A stretch of DNA of 64,000 nucleotides from JBGSUZ01 sp964404895 (GCA_964404895.1 CAYOLV010000002.1:186001-250000); one strand, 5' to 3'; shown: positions 17,976 to 26,404, numbered from the stretch's first letter. Notes: generated from the letters alone by a model not told the origin. Made by a program: numbers and translations.

Positions 17976-18557
17976 TTATTCTTCCGCTTCAACAAAAATT
18001 GGAACAGCGTTCTCAAAACACTTGATTTGCGCAAGGGACACCAGTTTTATGCCTTTATCCTTTACCAATTGTCCGCCTTCTTGGAAAACTTTTTCAATGA
18101 CAATTCCTACACCAGCCACAGAACCATTCGCCTGTTCCACCAAATCAACAAGACCTAGTGCTGCTCTTCCCATGGCTAAAAAATCGTCTACAATAAGTAC
18201 ATGATCCTTTTCGTCTAAGAATTTTTTAGAAACCCGAACAGTATAATTCTGTGCTTTGGTAAAACTGTAAACTTGAGTCTCATATGTTTCTAAATCTAAG
18301 TTTCTAGAAGCTACTTTTTTAGCAAAGACCAATGGGACATTAAACTGTGAAGCCACAGCCATACCAATAGCGATGCCAGATGCCTCGATTGTTAATATTT
18401 TATTTACACCGTCATTTTTAAAACGTTCGTAGAATACTTTTCCAATTTCATTCATCAACGCCACATCGATTTGATGATTCAAAAATTTATCAACTTTTAA
18501 AATATCTTCACCTACAATGGTGCCATCTTTTAAGATTCTTTCTTGCAATGCTTTCAC
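17976..18557 (-). CDS. xpt: Xanthine phosphoribosyltransferase
   Basis: The 193-residue cytosolic enzyme converts xanthine and PRPP to XMP. The PRPP loop VLIVDDFLAMGRA lies near residue 123 and the ILTIEASGIAIGMAVA block near 55. The start is GTG at 18557 behind AGGAGG at six bases. In many Firmicutes xpt follows a guanine riboswitch. I searched the 130-base leader for the conserved purine-aptamer core and did not find it. The downstream genes are a two-component pair rather than the usual purine permease. Confidence 0.93.
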   Translation of the reverse strand: MKALQERILKDGTIVGEDILKVDKFLNHQIDVALMNEIGKVFYERFKNDGVNKILTIEASGIAIGMAVASQFNVPLVFAKKVASRNLDLETYETQVYSFTKAQNYTVRVSKKFLDEKDHVLIVDDFLAMGRAALGLVDLVEQANGSVAGVGIVIEKVFQEGGQLVKDKGIKLVSLAQIKCFENAVPIFVEAEE

Positions 18558-18653
18558 CTGGAACCTCCTATTTTAAAACAGTAATCTTACCGGGTTACAA
18601 AGAACATTATACATAATAAATCCTCGTAATGCATTATCCTAAAATAATTGCAC

Positions 18654-18680
18654 AAAAAAACCGCACTTTTCAGTGCGGTT
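18654..18680 (-). terminator. Terminator after the ABC exporter pair
   Basis: CCGCACT and AGTGCGG form a seven-pair stem with a four-base loop and, on the minus strand, lead into seven T residues. It lies six bases after the stop of the second exporter gene. Confidence 0.92.
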
Positions 18681-18686
18681 CTTAAA

Positions 18687-20513
18687 TTATGCCAAAAGCT
18701 TTTCTTCATGCTCTTCAATATATTGATTGGTATACAATTTGTAGTAGTGTCCCTTTAAGCGCATGAGCTGATCATGATTGCCGTCTTCTATTACCAATCC
18801 TTTTTCGATGACTAAAATTCGGTCACATGAGCGAATTGTAGACAAACGATGGGCAATTATGAAGCTGGTTCTGCCTTCCAATACTTTTTGAAGTGCCAAT
18901 TGTATCAACATTTCACTTTCTGTATCGATAGAGCTGGTGGCTTCATCTAATACAAATATACGCGGGTTCGCAATAATAGCTCTTGCAAAGGAAATCAACT
19001 GCTTCTGCCCAGTGGACAACAAGCTGCCGCCTTCACCTACTTCAGAGTCATAGCCCTTCTCCATCTGAATGATAAAGTCATGGGCATTGACATATTTCGC
19101 CGCTTTGAGGACTTCTTCGTCAGTAGCGGTTAAATTTCCATACCGAATATTGTCTTTAATGGATCCGCTAAAGAGATGAGGCGTTTGAAGGACATAACCA
19201 ATATTGTTATGAATCCAACTCTGAGTTCTGTCTTTAAGGGATTTTCCATCGATTAAAACGTCCCCTTCAGTGGGTTCGTAGAAACGACAGATTAAATTGA
19301 CAATTGTTGATTTACCCGACCCAGTTTCTCCAACTAAAGCAATGGACTGGCCTTGTTCAAAATTCAAGTTCATATGCTCCAATACCGTTTCCCCCTCTTT
19401 ATAGCGGAAGGTCACGTCTTTGAACTCAATATTCCCTACAAGAGGCTCAAAAGCGTCATAATTAGGATTGGTCACTTCACCATACTTTTCAATGACTTCT
19501 GGTCTTTCTTCGATTTCAGTCGTTGCATCTAGTAAGGTGAAAATACGCTCTGCGGCAACTTGAGCACTTTGCATTTCTGCCAAAATTCTTGCCATTTCTC
19601 TCACTGGTTCAAAGAATTGAACTGAGAAGTTAATGAATAGGACTAAAGTTCCGTAAGTTAAAGCGCCTGAAATAACACCACTGCCCCCATTGTAAATCGC
19701 TAATACCGTACCAATTGCCCCTAAGTTGATGACAATCGGTTGAAAAAGTGAAGAAAACACAGTGGAGCGAATGGATGCATGTTTCATTTCTTCAGTCAAA
19801 TCTTTGAACTCAGACATTAATTTTTCTTCAACAACGAGGGTCTTAGTAGTTTTTGCACCAATAATACCTTCATTAATAGAACCTGTAATTTTTGAATTCA
19901 TTTTTCTAACAACTCTTTGTACATCGATGATTTTCTTTTGGAAGTAGATGCTGACCACTACCAATAAAGGTGCTACTGCCAAGGTAATCAATGTCAACTT
20001 GAAGTTGACCACCGACATAACCCCTACAATACCAATCATCATGGCAATCCCCCAAACCATATCGAGGACACTCCAAGAGATAAATTCCCCTAGTTTGCTC
20101 ACGTCTGAGGTCATTCGCGCCATAATCCATCCGATGGCATTTTTGTCGTAGTAAGACATGGAGAGCTCTTGAATCTTGTTGAAGCCCTTTTTGTGAATAT
20201 TATAAGACAGTCCTACTTCAATTTTACCCCCATAAGTAATAAAGGTGTAAATGGTGAAGCCCAGTGCAACAATTAAGATGGCATAAACAGCAATATAATA
20301 TTCAATACCGACTAAAGTTTTGCCCACAATAAATTTATCGATTGCAAGTTTCGTCATGTAACTCATGGTGACATCGATGACTGCTGTAATGATTGCAAAA
20401 ATACTGAGAATGATGAGTTCTTTTTTAAAGACCAATATTTCAGGCATGAGTTTCAGCCATACACTTTTATCAAATTTTTTCTTTGGTTCTTTTACCTGTT
20501 TTTCCTTTTTCAT
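18687..20513 (-). CDS. Half-size ABC exporter, second subunit of a heterodimer
   Basis: The 608-residue protein has six membrane helices (about 50-340) and a C-terminal ATPase domain. The Walker A is GETGSGKST, Walker B with a normal catalytic glutamate is FVLDEATSSID, and the H-loop is IAHRLS. The signature is LSTGQ instead of LSGGQ. Together with the partner's missing catalytic glutamate this fits a heterodimeric exporter with one consensus and one degenerate ATP site, as in BmrCD, LmrCD and TM287/288. AGGAGGTG sets the ATG at 20513, so I reject the longer form. It is 11 bases downstream of its partner. The substrate is unknown; multidrug or peptide export is likely. Confidence 0.92.
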   Translation of the reverse strand: MKKEKQVKEPKKKFDKSVWLKLMPEILVFKKELIILSIFAIITAVIDVTMSYMTKLAIDKFIVGKTLVGIEYYIAVYAILIVALGFTIYTFITYGGKIEVGLSYNIHKKGFNKIQELSMSYYDKNAIGWIMARMTSDVSKLGEFISWSVLDMVWGIAMMIGIVGVMSVVNFKLTLITLAVAPLLVVVSIYFQKKIIDVQRVVRKMNSKITGSINEGIIGAKTTKTLVVEEKLMSEFKDLTEEMKHASIRSTVFSSLFQPIVINLGAIGTVLAIYNGGSGVISGALTYGTLVLFINFSVQFFEPVREMARILAEMQSAQVAAERIFTLLDATTEIEERPEVIEKYGEVTNPNYDAFEPLVGNIEFKDVTFRYKEGETVLEHMNLNFEQGQSIALVGETGSGKSTIVNLICRFYEPTEGDVLIDGKSLKDRTQSWIHNNIGYVLQTPHLFSGSIKDNIRYGNLTATDEEVLKAAKYVNAHDFIIQMEKGYDSEVGEGGSLLSTGQKQLISFARAIIANPRIFVLDEATSSIDTESEMLIQLALQKVLEGRTSFIIAHRLSTIRSCDRILVIEKGLVIEDGNHDQLMRLKGHYYKLYTNQYIEEHEEKLLA

Positions 20514-20524
20514 AAAAACACCTC

Positions 20525-22294
20525 CTAGGCGCCGATGTTGTCTAATCCTACAAGGTTTTGGATCTCCCAAATGCGTTTGTAGAGCCCTTCCTGTTCGATC
20601 AGTTTGTCATGACTGTCAAATGCTGTGATTTCACCATTTTCAATGACCAAAATTCTGTCAGTCTCAGCTAATGTATTGATACGATGAGACATGATGAGTG
20701 TTGTTGTTTCGCTATGTGATTTTTTAAGTGACTCTCTAATCATACGGTCTGTTTCAGTGTCTACCGCGCTGAGTGAGTCGTCAAAAATCATCACTGGCAA
20801 GGATTGCATTATAGTTCTAGCAATTGCCACACGTTGTCTTTGACCGCCAGAAAGGGATACCCCTTTTTCTCCTACAATGGTTTCATACTGTTCTTCAAAA
20901 TCTAAAATATTGTGATGAAGGGTCGCAACTTTTGCCGCTTCTACCACTTCATTCATGTCCCAAGACTCTTGCTTAATGGCGATGTTGTCTTGAATAGACT
21001 TCGCATATAAGAAGGTTTCTTGAAGCACCAATCCAATATTTTTGCGCAGCCATTGTTTCTTAATGTCTTTAACATTGATGCCATCAATTTCTATGACACC
21101 TTCATTTGCGTCGTAGAGACGTGTCATTAAATAGCCCAGAGTAGATTTACCAGAACCTGTAGGTCCTAAAATACCAATGGTTTCTCCCGCTTTAATCGCA
21201 AAGGAAATGTCTTTTATAATTTCACGACTTTCATCATATTGGAAAGAAACATTTTTAAACTCGATATTCCCTTTGATAACCGGTTCCAAAGTCCCATCGT
21301 CTACACTGTCCAGAGTAGTTTCTAATATTTCGCTGATTCGATTGACCGAAACTAAGGATTTCCCAAATTCGCTCAGCACCCGCCCTAAAATTCTAACTGG
21401 AAAAAGGAGCATGCCTTCATATGTAATGAAAGCAAAGACCACGCCTATAGTCAGCGTTCCTTGATAGCACCAAACAGATCCGAAAACTACCACTAGGGCA
21501 ATTTGAGTGAAACACATGAGGTCTGACATAGACCAGTAGCAGGCGAAACTCTGTATCAAACTTTGAACTTTGTTTCTCAAATCTGAATTTACATCTTCAA
21601 AGCGTTCAATTTCATAAGGTTCACGTCCAAAGGCCTTTACGACCTTAATGCCGTTTAAATTTTCTTGTAAAACAGAAGAAAGTTTCCCCTCTGCTTCGTC
21701 GCAGACTTTAAATTTCTTCTTAATATTAAAGAAGAAGTAGAATGAGAAGCCTACAATAATTGGTATCAGTGATAAGGCCACCAATGTCAACTTAGGACTC
21801 ATAGAGAACATCATAGCCGCTACTACGCCAACCATAATGAAAATATTGGCCACTTCTACTATTTGAACCGATAAGAATCTTCTAATGGTCTCTACATCCG
21901 ATGTGGCTCTTTGAATTAAATCACCCGTGTCATGTGTGGAATAAAAATCGTATCTCACATGTTGTAAATGATCCATGATTTTATCTTTAATGCCCTTGGC
22001 AATTCTTTCAGAAGAAAAGGCACTTGCCCATCCTTTTAAAAAGATAAAAATACCTCTGAACAGGGTTAGCCCTAAAATGGCTAAACATGCCCCTAATAAT
22101 GTTCTTCCAGTCACCATGGTGACCCAGTTGTTGTCAACGGTCGAGTTGCCGCTGATCAAATCGTCGATGACGTACCGAATAACAATGGGTACCGATAAGG
22201 ATGCCACCGTGGCTAAGAAAACGGAGACCATAGCCACAAAATAGACCAGTCCGTTACCACGCATAAATTTGAATAATTGCTTGATGTTTTTCAT
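20525..22294 (-). CDS. Half-size ABC exporter, first subunit of a heterodimer
   Basis: The 589-residue protein has a six-helix membrane domain (about 15-310) and an ATPase domain. The Walker A is GPTGSGKST and the signature is a canonical LSGGQRQRVAIAR. The Walker B is VMIFDDSLSAVD, with aspartate at the catalytic glutamate position. That substitution marks the degenerate subunit of heterodimeric exporters. GGAGGGGGATTT precedes the ATG at 22294. The transcript has a leader of about 260 bases carrying a small ORF and two terminator-like hairpins, an arrangement like the bmrB leader that controls bmrCD in B. subtilis. This makes antibiotic-induced expression likely. Confidence 0.92.
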   Translation of the reverse strand: MKNIKQLFKFMRGNGLVYFVAMVSVFLATVASLSVPIVIRYVIDDLISGNSTVDNNWVTMVTGRTLLGACLAILGLTLFRGIFIFLKGWASAFSSERIAKGIKDKIMDHLQHVRYDFYSTHDTGDLIQRATSDVETIRRFLSVQIVEVANIFIMVGVVAAMMFSMSPKLTLVALSLIPIIVGFSFYFFFNIKKKFKVCDEAEGKLSSVLQENLNGIKVVKAFGREPYEIERFEDVNSDLRNKVQSLIQSFACYWSMSDLMCFTQIALVVVFGSVWCYQGTLTIGVVFAFITYEGMLLFPVRILGRVLSEFGKSLVSVNRISEILETTLDSVDDGTLEPVIKGNIEFKNVSFQYDESREIIKDISFAIKAGETIGILGPTGSGKSTLGYLMTRLYDANEGVIEIDGINVKDIKKQWLRKNIGLVLQETFLYAKSIQDNIAIKQESWDMNEVVEAAKVATLHHNILDFEEQYETIVGEKGVSLSGGQRQRVAIARTIMQSLPVMIFDDSLSAVDTETDRMIRESLKKSHSETTTLIMSHRINTLAETDRILVIENGEITAFDSHDKLIEQEGLYKRIWEIQNLVGLDNIGA

Positions 22295-22341
22295 AAATCC
22301 CCCTCCTTGCAAAACACTGCATTCATAACTTGCCACAATAC

Positions 22342-22368
22342 AAAAAGACACAGACCTAGGTCTGTGTC
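22342..22368 (-). terminator. Leader hairpin 2 (perfect 22-bp palindrome plus T run)
   Basis: Positions 22347-22368 are a perfect palindrome centred on CCTAGG, followed on the minus strand by TTTTT. It lies about 50 bases before the first exporter gene and after another terminator. As no gene ends nearby apart from the leader ORF, it probably acts as an attenuator. Confidence 0.75.
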
Positions 22369-22383
22369 CATATTAAAGGCACA

Positions 22384-22409
22384 AAAAAACCAGAGATCTA
22401 CCTCTGGCT
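22384..22409 (-). terminator. Leader hairpin 1 (attenuator candidate)
   Basis: On the minus strand CCAGAG pairs with CTCTGG around a six-base loop and runs into seven T residues. It lies about 40 bases after the stop codon of the 24-codon leader ORF, the spacing expected for a transcription attenuator. Confidence 0.75.
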
Positions 22410-22450
22410 GAATGCAATATTAGATTAACCTCTAAAAATTCCTTGCATAA

Positions 22451-22525
22451 CTAGTCCACAGGCTGCAAAATGCATATTCTATTATAAGTGCCATTGACCA
22501 TACTGCTTTCATTTCTCAATCTCAT
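22451..22525 (-). CDS. Putative 24-residue leader peptide of the ABC exporter operon
   Basis: This small ORF starts ATG at 22525 with an excellent ribosome binding site (AGAAAGGAGG, eight bases upstream) and ends with TAG. The peptide begins MRLRNESSMV and ends ICILQPVD. It lies behind a sigma-A-like promoter and before two terminator hairpins and a heterodimeric ABC exporter. I infer a regulatory leader peptide: a ribosome stalled on it by an antibiotic would change folding of the following RNA. The segment after it carries ATGCAA and TTGCAT arms flanking a TAGAGGTTAATCTA dyad that could form an alternative structure. No similarity to a known peptide is claimed. Confidence 0.6.
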   Translation of the reverse strand: MRLRNESSMVNGTYNRICILQPVD

Positions 22526-22560
22526 TTTGCTGCCTCCTTTCTAAATTTAATTACACGCTC

Positions 22561-22589
22561 ATTCTATAACATGATTTTTACAATTTCAA
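22561..22589 (-). promoter_or_regulatory. Sigma-A-like promoter of the exporter leader
   Basis: The minus strand has TTGAAA, a 17-base spacer and TAGAAT. It lies just after the terminator of the EamA gene and about 35 bases before the leader ORF. Confidence 0.65.
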
Positions 22590-22621
22590 TCATTTTTTTC
22601 CATATGTAATACAGTTGTAAT

Positions 22622-22656
22622 AAAAAAAAGTACGTTCAAGTTAATTTGAACGTACT
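22622..22656 (-). terminator. Terminator of the gntR-deaminase-eamA operon
   Basis: AGTACGTTCAA and TTGAACGTACT are exact arms of 11 pairs with a six-base loop and, on the minus strand, a run of eight T residues. It follows the EamA gene stop at 22711. Confidence 0.93.
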
Positions 22657-22710
22657 AATAAACATATGGTTTTTAAATTCATTTTTGCATTTGATTTTTT
22701 TTTTCAGCTT

Positions 22711-23601
22711 TTAGTCTTTAACCGTTTTCATATTCAACAGGTTAAAAGATGCAACCGCAAAAATAATCATCGCCCCACTAATGAGCTTGGTCACAGGAAT
22801 GTTCTCTCCCAGTATGAAATAGGCCAAGATCAAGGAAAATACAGGCACTAAATTGATGAAAATATTGGTTTTGGCAGGTCCTATTTTTTGAATAGATTCT
22901 TGCTGAATCCAATACCCCAAGACCGAAGCAAAGAAGGCCATGTATAAGGCCGACGCCCAAGCAACAGGTGCGGCGTGCAGTGATTGCTCCACTAAGCCCT
23001 CAGCGAGTGCAAAGGGAAATACCATTAGGGTGCAAGTCAAGAAAGCGTAAGCCGTCATGACAATCGGCTTAAAGAGGTGAATATACTTCTTCACCAGTAT
23101 AGAATACGCTGCCCAACATAAGACGGCAACAATCATAATCAATTCGCCAATGTTACGCTGCATGTCTAGTAAAGTATCTAACTGCCAGTTGGTAATGGTC
23201 AGGGCGACACCAAGCAATGCTAATAATAGCAGCCCAATTTTACCTAGGCTGAGCTTTTCTTTATAAAAGATGCTTAAAAGAATTGCCGTCATAATAGGAT
23301 TGGTCGCCGCTAACATAGAGGCACTGGAAGCAGACGTAAATTTAAGCGCCGTAAAGAAGAAAAAGTGATAACCCGTCATGCCGACAAAACCTAAAATGAT
23401 TGCGGCTTTCCACTGGGCTTTGCTTAATTTTAAATCTGCCTTTGAAGTCATTAACAAGATTGGAAAGAGAATCACCGTCGCAAAAAAGAACCGATAAAAG
23501 GTCAACGACCAAGGTCCAAAACTGGTTATACTGCTCTTCCCTGCAATAAATGCCCCTGCCCAAAACACGCAGGCCACAATCATGGCTATATAATTTTTCA
23601 T
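22711..23601 (-). CDS. EamA/DMT-superfamily transporter
   Basis: The 296-residue protein has ten predicted membrane helices arranged as two EamA repeats (about 5-135 and 150-290). Motifs include FWAGAFIAGK in helix 1 and the conserved proline-containing end of repeat 1 (SASSASMLAATNPIMTAIL). Members of this drug/metabolite superfamily often export amino acids or metabolites; the substrate is unknown. The ATG at 23601 has GGAGG seven bases upstream. It is the last gene of a three-gene operon with a GntR regulator and a nucleoside-deaminase-like enzyme, so a purine nucleoside or thio-nucleoside derivative is a possible substrate (inference). Confidence 0.9.
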   Translation of the reverse strand: MKNYIAMIVACVFWAGAFIAGKSSITSFGPWSLTFYRFFFATVILFPILLMTSKADLKLSKAQWKAAIILGFVGMTGYHFFFFTALKFTSASSASMLAATNPIMTAILLSIFYKEKLSLGKIGLLLLALLGVALTITNWQLDTLLDMQRNIGELIMIVAVLCWAAYSILVKKYIHLFKPIVMTAYAFLTCTLMVFPFALAEGLVEQSLHAAPVAWASALYMAFFASVLGYWIQQESIQKIGPAKTNIFINLVPVFSLILAYFILGENIPVTKLISGAMIIFAVASFNLLNMKTVKD

Positions 23602-23615
23602 TGGAGATCCTCCAA

Positions 23616-24917
23616 TTATTTGACGTAAGTCCCACCTATTAAATTAAGGGCACAGTCGTTGGCATTTTTATAAACTTCAGCTTCGTTCAGCGTCAATAAT
23701 GTGTAGTCTTTCATGACCCATTTTCCATTGATCATGACATTTCTCACGTCTGAAGCTTGAGCGCTGTACACCAAAGAGGCAGTCATATTAAATCTTGGGA
23801 AGAAATGAGGCTTATTCAAATCAATCATGATTAAATCTGCCAAATAACCTTCTTTGATCATGCCCACTCTATCTTCTAAGCCAAGTGCCTTCGCCCCATT
23901 TACTGTAGCCATTTCTAAAGCTTTATAAGCCGGAATGCAAGTGGGTTCTTGATTGGCTGCTTTATGGATCATTGCTGCTAAGTGCATTTCTTCAAACATG
24001 TTCAAGTTGTTATTGCTTGAAGACCCATCTGTTCCTAAAGCCACATTGACCCCTGCATCTATCATCTTTTGAATAGGTGCAAAGCCATTGCCTAACTTTA
24101 AGTTAGAGCCTGGATTGTGAACCACGTTGACTTTCTTCTCTGCCATTAAGGCGATGTCTTCGTCTGAAACGTGTACACAATGGGCTGCAATCGTTGGGTA
24201 TTGGAATAGTCCCAATGAATCCACATAGGCGATTGGAGACATGCCCTTGTCTGTATAAGAGTCAGCCACTTCTTTGCTGGTTTCAGACAAGTGAATATGC
24301 ATTCTATGTTTAGGTTCCTGATTGATTTCGATGATGCTCTCTAAAAAGGCTTGGTCACAGCTATAAGGTGCATGCGGCGCAATATCCACTTGGATTCTGC
24401 CCTCAGCTTGATTATGCCATTGCTTGTGGAAGACCAAGCTGTCTCTTAGCTTCTCGCCTCCAACGACAGCGTCTCCAACCATACCTCTTGAAAGGTTAGC
24501 ACGAATGCCCGTCTCTTCTACGACTTTCGCCACTTCGTCCATAAAGAAATACATGTCTGCAAAAGTGGTCACACCGCCTCTGATCATTTCAGCAACGCTG
24601 AGTTTTGAACCCCAGTAAACATCGTTTCCAGTTAATTTGTCTTCGATTGGCCAGATTTTTTCCGTGAGCCAAGGCCAGAAAGGCAAATCGTCTGCATAGT
24701 TTCTAAACAAACTCATGGCGATATGTGTATGGGCGTTAATTAAACCCGGCATGACCAAATAGTTGTCTGCTTCAAGGGTTTCATCCGCTACAAAACCAGC
24801 AGGTGCGCTGCCTATGCCAACAATCTTTTCGTTATCTATATAGAGATCTGTTTTATTTTTAACTTGATCGCCGTCTGCCATAGTCAGAACATAAGCGTTT
24901 TGAATTTTAATTTTCAA
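23616..24917 (-). CDS. mtaD: Amidohydrolase, MTA/SAH (5'-methylthioadenosine/S-adenosylhomocysteine) deaminase-like
   Basis: The 433-residue metal-dependent hydrolase resembles MTA/SAH deaminases, which deaminate the adenine ring of MTA or SAH. Metal and catalytic residues are visible: HTH in PGLINAHTHIAMS (about 65), HMHIHLSET (about 215), AAHCVHV (about 247) and GTDGSSSNNN (about 300). The substrate-binding DLPFWPWL motif after the metal site is also typical. The start is probably TTG at 24917, eight bases after AAAGGAG; a GTG nine bases further out abuts the ribosome binding site. It lies between a GntR regulator and an EamA transporter. Other aminohydrolases of the family cannot be excluded. 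Confidence 0.88.
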   Translation of the reverse strand: MKIKIQNAYVLTMADGDQVKNKTDLYIDNEKIVGIGSAPAGFVADETLEADNYLVMPGLINAHTHIAMSLFRNYADDLPFWPWLTEKIWPIEDKLTGNDVYWGSKLSVAEMIRGGVTTFADMYFFMDEVAKVVEETGIRANLSRGMVGDAVVGGEKLRDSLVFHKQWHNQAEGRIQVDIAPHAPYSCDQAFLESIIEINQEPKHRMHIHLSETSKEVADSYTDKGMSPIAYVDSLGLFQYPTIAAHCVHVSDEDIALMAEKKVNVVHNPGSNLKLGNGFAPIQKMIDAGVNVALGTDGSSSNNNLNMFEEMHLAAMIHKAANQEPTCIPAYKALEMATVNGAKALGLEDRVGMIKEGYLADLIMIDLNKPHFFPRFNMTASLVYSAQASDVRNVMINGKWVMKDYTLLTLNEAEVYKNANDCALNLIGGTYVK

Positions 24918-24930
24918 CGTGGTCACTCCT

Positions 24931-25659
24931 TTATCTGGTACGGTTAATTTTAAACTTAAACACTTCAGGATTGAAGTAGTCTAATGAATAGAGCACTGCT
25001 CTGCCTTCACGGTCGTAGTGAATTTGATGCAGCAAAATGTACATTGAATCTTCGCTAACGCCCAACTCTTCAATCATTTCTTGAGTGGGTGTCGTCGGTA
25101 AAATATATGAAACAGCACTTTCAACAAAAATGCCAAACTCATTTTCTAAGTAAGAAAACATGGACTGGTCTTTGATGTCGTAAGGAATGGATTTGAAATA
25201 GGAAATGGGCATTGAGTCCACACAATAGGCAGCTACGTTGCCATTTGCAGTTCTAAGTCTTTTAAAAGTTACGACTTTCTCGTCTCTAGGAATCCCTAAT
25301 TTTTCAATCATTTCCTCTGTCGGCGTTTTGATTTCAATTCCGATCCATTTTGTACCTGGTTCGTGACCAAATTTCTCAATGGTTAAGGTTACAGATTCCA
25401 GTTTTTCCAAACCACTTTCAATCTGTAAAGGACGTTTATTCAGATAAGTCCCCTTGCCCTGAATTTTGTAAACAATACGCTCTTGCTCTAAAAGTGCCAG
25501 AGCTTCTCTAACCGTATATCGGCTGACGCCAAGCATTTTCATTAAATTCGCTTCTGATGGTAACAATTCATTGGGCTGCAGTCCAGATTTATTGATAAAG
25601 TCTAGGATTTTTGCCTTTGCTTTTTGGCTCAATGACACGTTCTTTTCTTTGATTTTCAT
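24931..25659 (-). CDS. GntR-family transcriptional regulator with UTRA domain
   Basis: The 242-residue protein has an N-terminal winged helix-turn-helix (residues 10-75). It shows LPSEANLMKMLGVSRYTVREALALLEQE, the HutC-subfamily hallmark. A UTRA ligand-binding domain follows (about 95-235), ending HYDREGRAVLYSLDYFNPEVF. HutC-type regulators sense small metabolites. GGTGGGGG before the ATG at 25659 defines the start. It leads a tight operon with the MTA/SAH deaminase-like gene (13-base gap) and the EamA transporter. The upstream region contains a TTGTAA/TAAGAT promoter-like pair and ATCTG...CAGAT half sites that could be its own operator. Confidence 0.9.
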   Translation of the reverse strand: MKIKEKNVSLSQKAKAKILDFINKSGLQPNELLPSEANLMKMLGVSRYTVREALALLEQERIVYKIQGKGTYLNKRPLQIESGLEKLESVTLTIEKFGHEPGTKWIGIEIKTPTEEMIEKLGIPRDEKVVTFKRLRTANGNVAAYCVDSMPISYFKSIPYDIKDQSMFSYLENEFGIFVESAVSYILPTTPTQEMIEELGVSEDSMYILLHQIHYDREGRAVLYSLDYFNPEVFKFKINRTR

Positions 25660-25730
25660 ATAAACCCCCACCTGTATGACATCTGATATCGATTTTATCT
25701 TAGCAGATATACTAAGGGTTTACAAGACAA

Positions 25731-25760
25731 ATGTCCGATATTTTATAAAATATCGGACAT
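25731..25760 (-). terminator. Perfect 30-bp palindrome across the end of the orphan membrane gene
   Basis: The 15-base arms are exact and the gene's TAA stop lies at the centre. The T run after the 3' arm is weak (TTTGTCTTGT), so it may be a poor terminator, or an operator for the gntR gene that follows. Confidence 0.55.
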
Positions 25761-26315
25761 CTCATTCGTACAAGTATTTCTAACAAGTTCAATTTTTTTG
25801 TATAAGCTATCCATTTCTTTTTTAAACACGATTACCATTATGAAAAACATCACTGAATATTGAATATTAGAGTAATTATAGAACCTAATTTCAAAGAAAA
25901 ACTTGGTTCCGAAAATAATGAGACAACTGAGAGAAGTTCCAAAGAACATCGAAATCATATGAAGCTGATCCAATAACTTCTTCAATTTTTTCTTTTCTTT
26001 TTTGCTCGACCACTCTGGGTGAATTTCCATTTCATGAATCATGTTTCCCAGAATTGGTAAGTCTGTTTTTTTTCTGCGATTTCTAATTTTCATAAACAAA
26101 TCATAACAGTAGACCCCTACATAGGCCATTGTAGCACCAAAGAAAAGTGAACTGATGCACATGATGACTGCTAGTAATGGATTATCGAAATTTAGTCCAA
26201 GAAACTTTCGGTAAAGCACGTCTTCCATAAAAGAGTAACTGCTAAATAGAAAAATAAGTCCCATACACCAGGTCAAGAAAAAATTGTAAATCTGTTTGCC
26301 ATTAAATTGAACCAT
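25743..26315 (-). CDS. Uncharacterised membrane protein
   Basis: I do not recognise this 190-residue protein. It has four likely membrane segments in two pairs (about residues 12-32, 48-72, 120-140 and 145-165). A strongly charged cytoplasmic stretch with KKEKKKLKKLLDQL lies between the pairs. No catalytic motif is visible. The ATG at 26315 has GGGAG upstream at a long 11-base spacing; a start further out at 26363 is possible but has no ribosome binding site. A promoter (TTGAAT, 16 bases, TATAAT) at 26352-26379 gives it its own transcript. It sits between accA and the gntR operon and seems unrelated to either. Confidence 0.75.
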   Translation of the reverse strand: MVQFNGKQIYNFFLTWCMGLIFLFSSYSFMEDVLYRKFLGLNFDNPLLAVIMCISSLFFGATMAYVGVYCYDLFMKIRNRRKKTDLPILGNMIHEMEIHPEWSSKKEKKKLKKLLDQLHMISMFFGTSLSCLIIFGTKFFFEIRFYNYSNIQYSVMFFIMVIVFKKEMDSLYKKIELVRNTCTNEMSDIL

Positions 26316-26351
26316 TCTGTCTTCATCTCCCAATATTAGATTACAAAGAGT

Positions 26352-26379
26352 ATTATATAACATAAAAGGCGGGATTCAA
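26352..26379 (-). promoter_or_regulatory. Sigma-A-like promoter for the orphan membrane protein gene
   Basis: The minus strand carries TTGAAT, a 16-base spacer and a perfect TATAAT, located between the accA stop and the membrane protein start. I see no convincing terminator between accA and this promoter. Confidence 0.6.
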
Positions 26380-26404
26380 GACATTATTTCACTTCTAGAT
26401 CCAG

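Noticed and set aside
18558..18686. Possible guanine riboswitch before xpt
   Set aside because: The conserved aptamer core and pairing of purine riboswitches could not be found in the leader; only a promoter-like AT-rich region and the upstream terminator are seen.
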